From Flaviflagellibacter sp963786225 (GTDB taxonomy: Bacteria; Pseudomonadota; Alphaproteobacteria; Rhizobiales; Methylopilaceae): DNA of 64,000 nucleotides. Positions within the stretch are counted from its first letter, which is position 1. Each line of letters begins with the position of its first letter. The stretch is from positions 1 through 64,000 of the forward strand of contig CAWAYQ010000024.1 in assembly GCA_963786225.1 (NCBI GenBank), given 5' to 3'. The notes below the pieces were generated by a model. It saw nothing but the letters and a program-made list of their open reading frames with translations, made no database searches and was not told where the DNA came from. This document shows positions 55,201 to 63,220 of the stretch, piece by piece. The position numbers and the translations under genes were made by a program.

Positions 55201-55741
55201 CGATGTCGTACCCGGCGAGACCAGCAGCGGCAATGTCCGGGTGCAGAACTTCCAGGTGGTCGACGATCAGCAACTGGCCATGGTCGCAAACACCCGCCCG
55301 GGTGAAAAGCGTGCGCCGACGTCCGGAACGATGACGTTCACGCGCATGGATTCGAAATTCCGCCTTGGCGGCGGCCGTGTGATGATCGACGACTTCGAAG
55401 TGTATGGCAACGAACTCGGAGCGACGCTCGGCGGCGAGATCAACTACATGCAGAACAAGGTTGGTATCAGCGGTACGTTCGTCCCGGCCTATGCGCTGAA
55501 CAATCTGTTCGGAAAGGTGCCGCTGCTCGGGCCTATTCTCGGCGGCGGATCGGATGGCGGGCTTGTCGGCATCACATTCGCGATCGACGGGCCGTGGACG
55601 GCGCCGCAGATGCGCGTGAATCCCTTGTCTGCCGTGGCCCCGGGCTTCCTGCGCAAGATTTTCGAGTTCCGGAAGCAGAGTCCCAGCGAGGCGGACAGCG
55701 CCCGGCAGCCGCAGCGGCCGGCGCTAAATCCCAACAATTAG
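52265..55741 (+). CDS. YhdP/AsmA-like DUF3971 protein
   Basis: A very large (1158-residue) inner-membrane-anchored periplasmic protein. After a basic N-terminus there is one membrane helix (about residues 68-92), then a long beta-rich body with the DUF3971/AsmA-like C-terminal part ending FVPAYALNNLFGKVPLLGPIL and GGLVGITFAIDGPWTAPQMRVNPLSAVAPG. Family members (YhdP, TamB, AsmA) form bridges that move phospholipids to the outer membrane. ATG 52325 (MPDKGGKRR) is an alternative start. Its stop overlaps the convergent tyrS stop by 4 bases. Confidence 0.9.
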   Translation: MTRVHRKSARCPRDSKPGEAMPDKGGKRRSWRMRSLRQPGHPHRPGLWARAWTWFHHRSRAQRIGIYAGLGLAGALLLVTLVLISPLTSMFVTPRIASGIEAQLGPGYGVHIGSSRVDLTTNGLDLKLDGFEIRDPSGVRVLGVPSASIALDGNLLLSQKVTLRRLRLTEPHLTLRIESTGQVALAGAEGGPPLFSLPAADVPQAAPAEIFGFLAAAEAVLKEGGQLANFELAEILSANITIDDQRRGRVEHIERVDVRVQRGKDDALTASASSAGERERWALSATLSGKAGGERNFDLGFENLSLGRIIYELLRGTSPAEFGGQLFGHLYARLAPNGDVPAAEARVDVVGFSAVERDKPEARMDIERTRLQLSWSAQERRLRINPIEVFAHNSRFALTGQAHPVDDAADGWAFSITGTEQAVPGADPTTHALRFDRIEASGKLERTARRLTFDKASVQGRSLSVAGYGTFDFSGERPLGDFAIAGSRSPVAAVLRVWPGLIASGTRNWVRKNVPTAMVEDMSIAMRGPIGGKMLQREIALDAHFTGATINYLDDVPPAVGVHGYVSIVNERMETVINGGRVELGAVEPLSIAGTRFSTLDHRFNPFLGNLAAKIEGPVAAVGTLMSVPRLAKMAPGVAPLMRGNGTVSILLTLAGQYGKDADMSKLVPRIDASLTGWSMQKAIGTRDIDNGNFTLKVEPETANLRGEVRLSGAPLAVEAILNRTADNKFADTVVRFSLDPSKMKDFDSEALRIAGPVSAELVQDAPGVLTNSRMRADLTGAAVEGPVGLAKAGGQPGQVSFTIQPHGDNWRLDEFVAQGTGIDIRGTVDLAKSGGLAGASFTRFRASEGDDAKLDVTKTGNSYKIVMGGASFNVQPVLKDILSGEPEKRALDIDVEAKLGTVRGQNGEVLTGADFKISRRNNATRSFYITGQLGGGAVEGRTVGDEPRRVHSLRAADAGAALRFVDLYRRMRGGVITLDVVPGETSSGNVRVQNFQVVDDQQLAMVANTRPGEKRAPTSGTMTFTRMDSKFRLGGGRVMIDDFEVYGNELGATLGGEINYMQNKVGISGTFVPAYALNNLFGKVPLLGPILGGGSDGGLVGITFAIDGPWTAPQMRVNPLSAVAPGFLRKIFEFRKQSPSEADSARQPQRPALNPNN

Positions 55742-56994
55742 GCGTTCGGCTTCAGCAGAACGTGCCGTTTCCGGCCGAGCGAGAGCTTGATGACGCCTTC
55801 GGGTGTGAGATCCTCAGCCTTGAGCACCGCGCGGTCGTCCGTTACCGCCGCATCGTTTACCTTGAGACCGCCGCCCTTGACCTGACGGCGCGCATCGCTG
55901 GTGGAAGCGACGAGGCCGGCCGTAACGAACGCCGTCAATACCCCGATGCCCGCGCTGAGCTCGGCGGCGGAAATTGCGACCGTCGGGAGGTTTTCCGCAA
56001 GCGCACCTTCCTCGAAGGTGCGGCGCGCGGTTTCGGCGGCGGTGTCCGCCGCCGCGCGTCCGCGCACAAGGGCGGTAACTTCGGTCGCGAGGCGCTTTTT
56101 CGCTTCGTTGATGCCCGGGCCTCCATCGCTGGTGAGCGCCTGGATTTCGGGGACCGGGATGTCGGTGAAGAGCTTGAGGAACCTCTCGACGTCGTCGTCC
56201 TCGACGTTCCGCCAATATTGCCAGAAGTCGTAGGCCGACAGCATGTCCTCGTTGAGCCAGACCGCGCCCTGCGCGGTCTTGCCCATCTTGGCGCCGGAAG
56301 CCGTGGTCAGCAGCGGACAGGTCAGTCCGTACAATTCGGCGCCCGCAACGCGGCGGCCGAGATCGATGCCGTTGACGATGTTGCCCCATTGATCGGAGCC
56401 GCCCATCTGCAACCGGACGCCACGTGTCTTCGCAAGCTCGGCAAAATCGTAGGCCTGCAGGATCATGTAGTTGAATTCAAGAAACGACAGCGGCTGGTCT
56501 CGGTCGAGTCGCATCTTGACCGAGTCGAAAGTCAGCATGCGGTTGACCGAGAAATGACGGCCGATGTCGCGCAGGAACGGGATGTATTTCAACTCGTCGA
56601 GCCATTCCGCGTTGTTGACCATCACGGCGTCGGTCGGCCCGTCGCCGAAGGTCAGGAAATTTTCGAACACGCGTTTGATCGAGCCGATATTCGCCGCAAT
56701 GGTCTCGTCGGTCAGCAACTGGCGCGCATCGTCCTTGCCGGACGGGTCGCCCACTTTGGTGGTGCCGCCACCCATCAGCACAACCGGTTTGTGCCCCGCC
56801 TGCTGCAGGCGGCGCAGCATCATGATGCCCATCATGTGGCCGACATGCAGGCTCGGTCCGGTAGCGTCGAAGCCGATATAGGCCGTGAAAGGGCCCTCGA
56901 GGGCGAGCTTGTCGAGCCCTTCGGCGTCCGAGATCTGATTGATGTAGCCGCGCTCTTCGAGCAGCTTCAGGAAAGGCGATTTGTAATCGGTCAT
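55738..56994 (-). CDS. tyrS: tyrosyl-tRNA synthetase
   Basis: Charges tRNA-Tyr. The 418 residues show YIGFDATGPSLHVGHMMGIM with the HIGH-like HVGH, KVGDPSGKDDARQLL, the tyrosine pocket LQAYDFAELAKTRGVRLQMGGSDQWGN, the KMSKS-like AKMGKTAQGAVWL, and a C-terminal S4 RNA-binding domain (about 350-418). I start at ATG 56994 (MTDYKSPFLKLL), with the open frame upstream looking unconserved. Complete and typical. Confidence 0.97.
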   Translation of the reverse strand: MTDYKSPFLKLLEERGYINQISDAEGLDKLALEGPFTAYIGFDATGPSLHVGHMMGIMMLRRLQQAGHKPVVLMGGGTTKVGDPSGKDDARQLLTDETIAANIGSIKRVFENFLTFGDGPTDAVMVNNAEWLDELKYIPFLRDIGRHFSVNRMLTFDSVKMRLDRDQPLSFLEFNYMILQAYDFAELAKTRGVRLQMGGSDQWGNIVNGIDLGRRVAGAELYGLTCPLLTTASGAKMGKTAQGAVWLNEDMLSAYDFWQYWRNVEDDDVERFLKLFTDIPVPEIQALTSDGGPGINEAKKRLATEVTALVRGRAAADTAAETARRTFEEGALAENLPTVAISAAELSAGIGVLTAFVTAGLVASTSDARRQVKGGGLKVNDAAVTDDRAVLKAEDLTPEGVIKLSLGRKRHVLLKPNA

Positions 56995-57080
56995 TGGGGC
57001 GATGGTTCTGCTCGCATGCGAAAGGCTGGCTCGTGTAACAGGTTCGGCGGAAGATTTCACGGGGTGGGCGAGGGGCCGTC

Positions 57081-57290
57081 ATGAGAGGACCCAGACCTTA
57101 TTTTGCGGACTTCGTCGACAGGGATGCGGGAACCATCGTGGAAATCGATGTGGCCAACACGCCGAAAGCTTACGGGACCGTACACGAGACGACTTCCTTG
57201 AATCGGCAGGATATCGTGTGATGCGGTTCTGGAATAACGGGGTGCTGGCGAACATCGATGGCGTGCTGGAGTTCTTCGCGCCAAATTGGT
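57081..57290 (+). pseudogene. DUF559 (VSR-like nuclease fold) relic
   Basis: From ATG 57081 the frame reads FADFVDRDAGTIVEID and then drifts. In the next frame, after about 57151, it continues GQHAESLRDRTRDDFLESAGYRVMRFWNNGVLANIDGVLE. Together these make the core of a DUF559 protein (IVEIDxGQH and the YRVMRFWNN block). One base is missing near GATGTGG, and the N-terminal 30-40 residues are absent. So it is a degraded copy between tyrS and anmK, followed at once by a palindromic repeat. Confidence 0.8.
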
Positions 57291-57308
57291 CGAAAGCTGC
57301 GCCTTCAC

Positions 57309-57334
57309 CCGGATCACTCTGACGAGTGATCCGG
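57309..57334. repeat. 26-nt hairpin (copy D)
   Basis: A perfect palindrome with stem CCGGATCACTC, loop TGAC and GAGTGATCCGG: 11 pairs and 4 loop bases, the same geometry as the hairpins at 6268, 37121 and 37156. It is followed by TCTCCCACGGGCGGGGAGAGG, a REP-like arm pair. It lies in the leader of anmK. Confidence 0.75.
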
Positions 57335-57372
57335 CGTCTCCCACGGGCGGGGAGAGGCGAAAAGGAGACGGC

Positions 57373-58509
57373 ATGCGCGCTATAGGGCTGATGAGCGGGA
57401 CCTCGCTCGACGGGGTGGACGCCGCGCTGATCGAGACCGATGGCGAGGCCATCCAGGATTTCGGACCGAGTTTTTATCGCCCCTATTCCGAAAGCGAGAG
57501 GGTGGTGCTTCGCGCCGCGCTTGCGGCCGGAGGCGCCGTCACCGAGCGGAGCGACCGTTCAGGCGTGCTGGCCGAGGCCGAGACGCTCATCAACGCCACA
57601 CATGCCGAAACCGTCGAGAACCTGCTGAAAGTGGCGGGTGTGGGCGCCGTCACGGTCGACGTCGTCGGCTTTCACGGCCAGACAATCATTCACAAGCCGG
57701 CCGAGAGACTGACAGTTCAACTCGGCGACGGGCCGGCGCTGGCGGACCGGCTCGGCATTCCGGTCGTCCACGACCTCAGGGCCGCGGACATCGCCGCCGG
57801 CGGTCAGGGCGCGCCGGTCGTCCCGGTCTATCATCGGGCCCTGGCGGAGGCGGGCCGGCTCCCGGTGCCCTGTGCAATCTTGAACATAGGCGGCGTCGCG
57901 AACATTACCTGGATCGGCCCGGACGGCGCGTTGCTTGCCTTCGACACGGGACCTGGCAATGCGCTTCTCGACGATCTGATGCGGGCGCGGACGGGCGCCG
58001 AATTCGACAAGGACGGCGAGATCGCGAAGCGGGGCGCAACCGACAATGCGGTGCTTGAAGCGCTTCTGACTTCAAGCTTTTTCTCCGAAAAACCTCCGAA
58101 GAGTTTGGACCGAAATCATTTTCATGGCCTCGCTCTTGGCGCGGTTGCGCATCTCTCCACGGAAGATGCGGCGTCGACGCTCGTCGATTTCACGGCGGAG
58201 ACGATTGCACGTTCGGCCGGGCATATGACGGAAGCACCTCAAAAATGGGTCGTTGCCGGGGGTGGAGCCCGCAATCTTGCGATCCTCGCGGCGCTGAGGG
58301 CTCGCATCGGCGTTCAGGTGAAGACGGCCGAGGATATGGGGTGGTCGATCGACGCGATGGAGGCGCAGGCGTTTGCCTTCCTGGCAGTCAGAAGCTTGCG
58401 CGGGTTGCCAAACACCTATCCTTCGACGACGGGAGTGAGCGAACCGATGTCCGGCGGTGTTCTGGCAGGGCCGAAACTGACCGCGAAGGACCTCGCCGCA
58501 GCGGGCTGA
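57373..58509 (+). CDS. anmK: anhydro-N-acetylmuramic acid kinase
   Basis: Phosphorylates and opens 1,6-anhydroMurNAc in peptidoglycan recycling. From ATG 57373 (AAAGGAG lies 6 bases upstream) the 378 residues start MRAIGLMSGTSLDGVDAALIE and contain GFHGQTIIHKP, VVHDLRAADIAAGGQGAPV, NIGGVANITWIG, DTGPGNALLDDLM and VAGGGARN. All are typical of AnmK, and the C-terminus ends at the usual place. The hairpin D precedes it. opgD follows after about 90 bases. Confidence 0.96.
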   Translation: MRAIGLMSGTSLDGVDAALIETDGEAIQDFGPSFYRPYSESERVVLRAALAAGGAVTERSDRSGVLAEAETLINATHAETVENLLKVAGVGAVTVDVVGFHGQTIIHKPAERLTVQLGDGPALADRLGIPVVHDLRAADIAAGGQGAPVVPVYHRALAEAGRLPVPCAILNIGGVANITWIGPDGALLAFDTGPGNALLDDLMRARTGAEFDKDGEIAKRGATDNAVLEALLTSSFFSEKPPKSLDRNHFHGLALGAVAHLSTEDAASTLVDFTAETIARSAGHMTEAPQKWVVAGGGARNLAILAALRARIGVQVKTAEDMGWSIDAMEAQAFAFLAVRSLRGLPNTYPSTTGVSEPMSGGVLAGPKLTAKDLAAAG

Positions 58510-58595
58510 TTTGCATCGCGCGGGGTTGATCTTCCGCGCCAGAGCCCGAGATTACCCGCAACGGGAAGCACTAACTCCGATTTGCGGTTGGGTTC

Positions 58596-60149
58596 ATGCA
58601 CGATTTCTCTCGTCGCGAGCTTGTCGCGTTCCTCGCGGCCCTCGGTATTGTCGGGCCGCACGCGGCGCGTGGGCAGGCCGATGCCCTTGCTTTTGCTAAA
58701 CCGCGCGCCTTCACGTTCGAGGGCCTGATCGCCGATGCGCAGGACCGCGCGAAAAAGCCCTATCGGCTTGAGGCCGCGCGTGGCGCCGACGTGCTCGCGC
58801 GGATCGACTACGACCAGCACAACAAGATCACGTACCGCACCGACAAGGCCATCGGCCTGAACGGCGGCAAGGCCCGTCTTGCGCTTTTTCATCTCGGTGC
58901 GCTGTTCCCGCTGCCGGTGAGCATCAATCTCGTCGAGGGCACCGAGTCCCGCGAATTGCTCTACCGGCCGGATTATTTCGACATGCCTGCCGACAGCCCG
59001 GCGCGGACGCTGCCCGAGGATATCGGCTTTGCGGGCTTCCGCGTGATGGGTGCGGACTCGGTTCGGGATTGGCTGGCCTTTCTCGGCTATTCCTATTTCC
59101 GGTCGTCCGGCGAACTCGATCAGTTCGGCCAGTCGGCGCGCGCGCTTGCGATCGATGTCGCCATGCCGACGCCCGAAGAGTTTCCGCGTTTCACCGATTT
59201 CTATTTCGCGCCGTCGGAGACGGGCGATCTCACGCTTTACTGCGACCTCGACAGTCCGCGCGTCACCGGTGCGTTACGTATGGACATCGCGCGAAAGACC
59301 GGCGTCGTAATGGACATATCGGCCCGCTATTTCGCACGTGCCGATATCGCGCGGTTCGGCGTTGCGCCCTTGACCTCGATGTTCTGGTTCTCCGAGACTA
59401 ACCGCGAGCGCGGCCTGGATTGGCGGCCGGAGATTCATGACACCGACGGCCTTGCACTCTGGACCGGTGCGGGCGAGCGACTTTGGCGGCCGTTGAACAA
59501 TCCGGCCAGCGTCATGACATCGAGCTTTGCCGACCAAAATCCAAAAGGGTTCGGCCTTCTCCAGCGTGACCGCAACTTTGAGAACTATGAAGACGACGGC
59601 GTGTTCTACGAGAAGCGGCCGAGCGTCTGGGTAGAGCCGAAAGGCGATTGGGGCAAAGGGCAGGTACAACTCGTCGAGATTCCGACCGACGACGAGATCC
59701 ACGACAATGTAGTCGCCTATTGGGTCTCCGAGACACCCGTGAAGCAGGGCGACGCGATCTCTCTGGAGTATCGTTTGCACTGGACGAAGGACGAGCCTTA
59801 TCCCGCCGACATCGGCCACGTCATCGCGACGCGCATCGGGCGCGGCGGTATTCCTGGTCAGCCGCGACCTCCGGGGGTTTGGAAGCTCGTGGTGGATTTT
59901 GCGGGTGGTCCCCTGACGGCTCTCGCGAAAGAGGACAGATCGGTAGAAGCCGTGGTATCGGCTTCGTCGGGCACTGTGTCCGCGACATCCTGTTATGCCA
60001 ACAAGGCCGAAGACAGCTGGCGCGCGATTTTCGATTTTACGCCGACCACGGGCGAACCGGTAGATATGCGGCTCTACCTGAAGAAGAATGACATGCCGCT
60101 CACCGAAACCTGGCTTCACCAGTTCATATCGCCGCGCCGGACGGGATGA
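58596..60149 (+). CDS. opgD: glucan biosynthesis protein OpgD/OpgG family
   Basis: Periplasmic factor for osmoregulated glucan synthesis. The 517 residues start MHDFSRRELVAFLAALGIVG, a twin-arginine signal (SRREL), which fits OpgD rather than OpgG. The body has the MdoG domain with FTFEGLIADAQDRAKKPYR, YRPDYFDM, GFAGFRV, FLGYSYFRSSGELDQFGQSARALAID and DIGHVIATRIGRG near the end. The catalytic details are not established for this branch. It is convergent with the AEC gene; the gap is 5 bases. Confidence 0.9.
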   Translation: MHDFSRRELVAFLAALGIVGPHAARGQADALAFAKPRAFTFEGLIADAQDRAKKPYRLEAARGADVLARIDYDQHNKITYRTDKAIGLNGGKARLALFHLGALFPLPVSINLVEGTESRELLYRPDYFDMPADSPARTLPEDIGFAGFRVMGADSVRDWLAFLGYSYFRSSGELDQFGQSARALAIDVAMPTPEEFPRFTDFYFAPSETGDLTLYCDLDSPRVTGALRMDIARKTGVVMDISARYFARADIARFGVAPLTSMFWFSETNRERGLDWRPEIHDTDGLALWTGAGERLWRPLNNPASVMTSSFADQNPKGFGLLQRDRNFENYEDDGVFYEKRPSVWVEPKGDWGKGQVQLVEIPTDDEIHDNVVAYWVSETPVKQGDAISLEYRLHWTKDEPYPADIGHVIATRIGRGGIPGQPRPPGVWKLVVDFAGGPLTALAKEDRSVEAVVSASSGTVSATSCYANKAEDSWRAIFDFTPTTGEPVDMRLYLKKNDMPLTETWLHQFISPRRTG

Positions 60150-60154
60150 GGCGA

Positions 60155-61096
60155 TCAGCCTCCGTGGCCGGTCATGAATAGAATGGCGGAAATCGTAAAT
60201 ACGGACACGATGGTCGAATATAGAATGGTGCTCGCCGTGATGGCGCCGCCCCGTTTGTAATGCTCCGCAAGCATGAACGGGCCGGTACCAGTGGGCAGCG
60301 CGCAGAGAAGTACAAGAAGATTGACCGCCTCCTTCGGCAACGCGAAGACATAATATCCGAGAACCCAGGCTATGCCCGGAAGCAGGAGAAGCTTCAGTGC
60401 GGTCAGCAGAACGACGCCTGCCGTGTCGCGCTCTGGACCGGGTTTACGGTCCGCCATGAAGGTACCGAGCGCGACGAGGGCGCAGGGGCTCGCGGCGGAG
60501 CCCAGGAGGTCGAGGAAGGAATCCGCGCTTTTCGGCAATGTCAGGCCGGTTGCCGCGAACAGGATGCCCAAAGCGGGAGCGATCAGAAGTGGATTTGTGA
60601 CGAGGGAGAGCGTGACGGCCCGCAAGGTGGGCCAGAAGCGACCCTTGTCCTGAAGGCCGATCTCCAGCAGCACGATGGCGAAACCGAAGAGTACGCACAC
60701 GGTGACGATCGCGGAGATGGTGACAAAAGGAAAGCTCTCCGGCCCGAACACGAGAAAGCCAAGCGGAAACCCCATATACCCGCTGTTGGGATAGGCTGCG
60801 TTCAGCGCATCCATGCTTCCATCGGCGAGGCCGCGCTTTCGTACACGCAGCATCAATGTCAGGAAGAAAACGATGAAGCAGGAGAGGGTGAAGGCCGCCG
60901 CGAAGCCGGGCTGATACAGATCAGCCCAGCTCGCATTCGCCGTGACGTCGAACATCAGCGCAGGCAGGCCGAGCCAGACGACGAAGCGATTCAGTTCGGA
61001 AGTGGCAGCCGGCCCGAACACTCCTCGCCAGCGGCAGACATATCCCGCAAGGACGAGACCGAAGATCGGAACGACGACCGACACAGTCGCCAGCAT
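60155..61096 (-). CDS. AEC family transporter
   Basis: A 313-residue membrane protein with ten hydrophobic segments of the auxin efflux carrier superfamily. Landmarks are PIFGLVLAGYVCRW at the start, AYPNSGYMGFPLGFLVFG near 103 and CALVALGTFMAD near 205, with LPTGTGPFMLAEHY in the last part. The substrate is unknown, perhaps an organic acid. It lies 28 bases after the alpha/beta hydrolase gene on the same strand. Confidence 0.9.
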   Translation of the reverse strand: MLATVSVVVPIFGLVLAGYVCRWRGVFGPAATSELNRFVVWLGLPALMFDVTANASWADLYQPGFAAAFTLSCFIVFFLTLMLRVRKRGLADGSMDALNAAYPNSGYMGFPLGFLVFGPESFPFVTISAIVTVCVLFGFAIVLLEIGLQDKGRFWPTLRAVTLSLVTNPLLIAPALGILFAATGLTLPKSADSFLDLLGSAASPCALVALGTFMADRKPGPERDTAGVVLLTALKLLLLPGIAWVLGYYVFALPKEAVNLLVLLCALPTGTGPFMLAEHYKRGGAITASTILYSTIVSVFTISAILFMTGHGG

Positions 61097-61124
61097 GTCG
61101 GTGCGTCCCCTGGGATATGGTCCC

Positions 61125-61775
61125 TTAGGCGGCGTTGATCTTGGTGAGGCGCTTGTCGAGGTAGCCGCTGCAAATGCCCATCAGCTGCTCGGTCTTGCCG
61201 TCGAAGAAGTGGTTTGCGCCAGGAATGATTTCCTGATCGATGACGATGCCGCGCTGGGTCTTCAGCTTGTCGACGAGTGCCTGAACGTCCTTCGGCTGCG
61301 CCACACGGTCGGAATCGCCGTGGACGATGAGGCCGGAGGAAGGGCAGGGCGCGAGGAACGTGAAGTCGAACTTGCCGGCGGGCGGGGCGACCGAAATGAA
61401 GCCCTCGACTTCCGGACGCCGCATCAGCAATTGCATGCCGATCCAGGCGCCGAACGAGACGCCGGCGACCCAGCAGGCGCGCGCGTCCGGATTGATCGAC
61501 TGCACCCAATCGAGCGCGGAGGCCGCATCGGACAGCTCATCCTGGCCGTGATAGATGCCCTGGCTGCGGCCGACGCCGCGGAAATTGAACCGCAGAACCG
61601 AGAAGCCGCGCTCCGCGAACATGTAATAGAGCTGATAAACGATCGGGTTGTTCATCGTGCCGCCGAACTGCGAATGCGGGTGCAGCACAATACCGATCGG
61701 GGCATTCTTGGCTTTGGCCGGGTGAAATCGGCCTTCGAGACGGCCGGTCGGGCCAGCAAAAATGACTTCAGGCAT
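61125..61775 (-). CDS. alpha/beta hydrolase
   Basis: A 216-residue enzyme of the dienelactone-hydrolase-like group: IGIVLHPHSQFGGTMNN near 27, LRFNFRGVGRSQG, the nucleophile elbow GVSFGAWIG near 106 (GxSxG), and the catalytic Asp and His in IVHGDSDRVAQP and IPGANHFFDGK. The triad is complete. The physiological substrate is not known. It is divergent from the cysteine desulfurase; the shared region holds the Irr-type palindrome. Confidence 0.92.
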   Translation of the reverse strand: MPEVIFAGPTGRLEGRFHPAKAKNAPIGIVLHPHSQFGGTMNNPIVYQLYYMFAERGFSVLRFNFRGVGRSQGIYHGQDELSDAASALDWVQSINPDARACWVAGVSFGAWIGMQLLMRRPEVEGFISVAPPAGKFDFTFLAPCPSSGLIVHGDSDRVAQPKDVQALVDKLKTQRGIVIDQEIIPGANHFFDGKTEQLMGICSGYLDKRLTKINAA

Positions 61776-61844
61776 AAGATGTTGGTCTCGTTTTGATGCC
61801 GCAGTATCGAGCGGCTTGACGCGCGCCGCGATCTGGCCAAAGTG

Positions 61845-61859
61845 TTAGAATAATTCTAA
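61845..61859. promoter_or_regulatory. Irr-type iron control element (candidate)
   Basis: TTAGAAT-A-ATTCTAA is a perfect 15-base palindrome, and it matches my memory of the ICE motif bound by Irr in Rhizobiales. It lies about 100 bases before the cysteine desulfurase start and between it and the divergent hydrolase. Iron control of suf genes by Irr, RirA or IscR is known in this group. Confidence 0.65.
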
Positions 61860-61960
61860 GGGTCGCTACCCGCTTTCGGGCGGCGGGCTGCACTCATATC
61901 ATGTTGGGCGGGGCCGGGTGCAAGTTCATCTTGCTCCTGTAGCTTACCGCAACCGGGACG

Positions 61961-63133
61961 ATGACTGGAAACCGAATCTATCTCGACCACAATGCGACCA
62001 CTCCGGTTCGGCCGGAGGCGGCGCGCGCCGTCGCGCGGGCCTTGATTCGCGTGGGCAATCCGTCATCGGTCCATTCGGAAGGGCGCAAGGCACGGGCCCT
62101 GCTTGAGGAATCGCGTGAGGCCGTGGCCGCCCTCGTCGGCGGGCTGGCCCGGAATGTGACCTTCACCAGCGGCGCGACTGAAGCGCTGAACCTCGCGCTG
62201 ACGCCCGGCCTCCGGGCCGGCGCGGATGCGCGACCGTGGCGGCTGTTCATCTCCGCGACCGAGCATTCCGCCGTGCTCAACGGCCATCGCTTCCCGGCCG
62301 ATTCGGTCGAGATCGTGCCGGTTGGCGCCGACGGGGTGGTCGATCTCGAACATCTCGGGCGCGCGATCGGCGCTCACCCCGACGCACGGCCTCTGCTGGC
62401 TCTCCAGCTCGCGAACAACGAAACGGGTGTCGTCCAGCCGGTCGCCGACGCGGCGCAGATCGTCAAGAAGCATAGCGGGCTTCTGGTTTGCGACGCGGTC
62501 CAAGCCGCGGGACGCCTGCATATCGAGATCGCGGCGCTCGGCGCCGATCTCATTGCGCTCTCGGGCCACAAGATCGGCGGCCCGTCCGGCGTGGGCGCGC
62601 TGATCCGCGCGACCGACGCCATCCATATCCCAGATCCGCTCGTGCGCGGTGGCGGGCAGGAAAAGGGATTGCGCGGCGGGACCGAGAACCTGCCCGGATG
62701 CGCCGGATTCGGTGCGGCTGCCGTTGTCGCACGGGCCGGGCTCGAAGCCGGGGCCGCGCGTTTGGGCGGGCTGCGCGAACGGCTGGAGGCGGGCCTGCGC
62801 GAAATCGATTCGGATGTCGCGATTTTCGGCGCTGAAACAGAGCGCCTCTCGAACACCGTTTCGTTTGCATTCCAGGGTGTTAGCGCTGAAACTGCGCTCA
62901 TATCCCTCGATCTTGCGGGCTTCGCCGTCTCGAGCGGCTCCGCCTGTTCGTCGGGTAAGGTGAAGACGTCGCATGTCCTTGAAGCCATGGGGGTAAAACC
63001 CGACATATCAAGGGGCATGCTGCGGGCCAGTTTGGGCTGGTCCACCAAGGACGCGGACATCGAGAGTTTTCTTGAAGCGCTGTCGCGTCTTCGTGCTAAC
63101 ACTGGCGCAGTTGGAAAGGTTCTAGCTGCGTAA
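61961..63133 (+). CDS. cysteine desulfurase (NifS/IscS-like), suf operon
   Basis: PLP enzyme that takes sulfur from cysteine for Fe-S clusters. The 390 residues contain YLDHNATTPVRPEA near the start, TFTSGATEALNLAL, the PLP lysine in SGHKIGGPSGVGAL near 206, RGGTENLPG and the catalytic cysteine in SSGSACSSGKVKTSHVLEAMG near 327. It belongs to the IscS/NifS class (short active-site loop), commonly first in the alphaproteobacterial suf operon. sufB follows after 87 bases. The Irr-like site lies upstream. Confidence 0.93.
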   Translation: MTGNRIYLDHNATTPVRPEAARAVARALIRVGNPSSVHSEGRKARALLEESREAVAALVGGLARNVTFTSGATEALNLALTPGLRAGADARPWRLFISATEHSAVLNGHRFPADSVEIVPVGADGVVDLEHLGRAIGAHPDARPLLALQLANNETGVVQPVADAAQIVKKHSGLLVCDAVQAAGRLHIEIAALGADLIALSGHKIGGPSGVGALIRATDAIHIPDPLVRGGGQEKGLRGGTENLPGCAGFGAAAVVARAGLEAGAARLGGLRERLEAGLREIDSDVAIFGAETERLSNTVSFAFQGVSAETALISLDLAGFAVSSGSACSSGKVKTSHVLEAMGVKPDISRGMLRASLGWSTKDADIESFLEALSRLRANTGAVGKVLAA

Positions 63134-63220
63134 TCAACGCGTTCCACGGGTTTACCTGGGGAGTGCGCAACATCGACCCCGAACCCGCGGTCCTTGAAAC
63201 CGCTGTGGAAGGAGAGGTTC

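Noticed and set aside
61918..61960. A tRNA or other RNA gene near the suf start
   Set aside because: No cloverleaf can be drawn. The region is the desulfurase leader.
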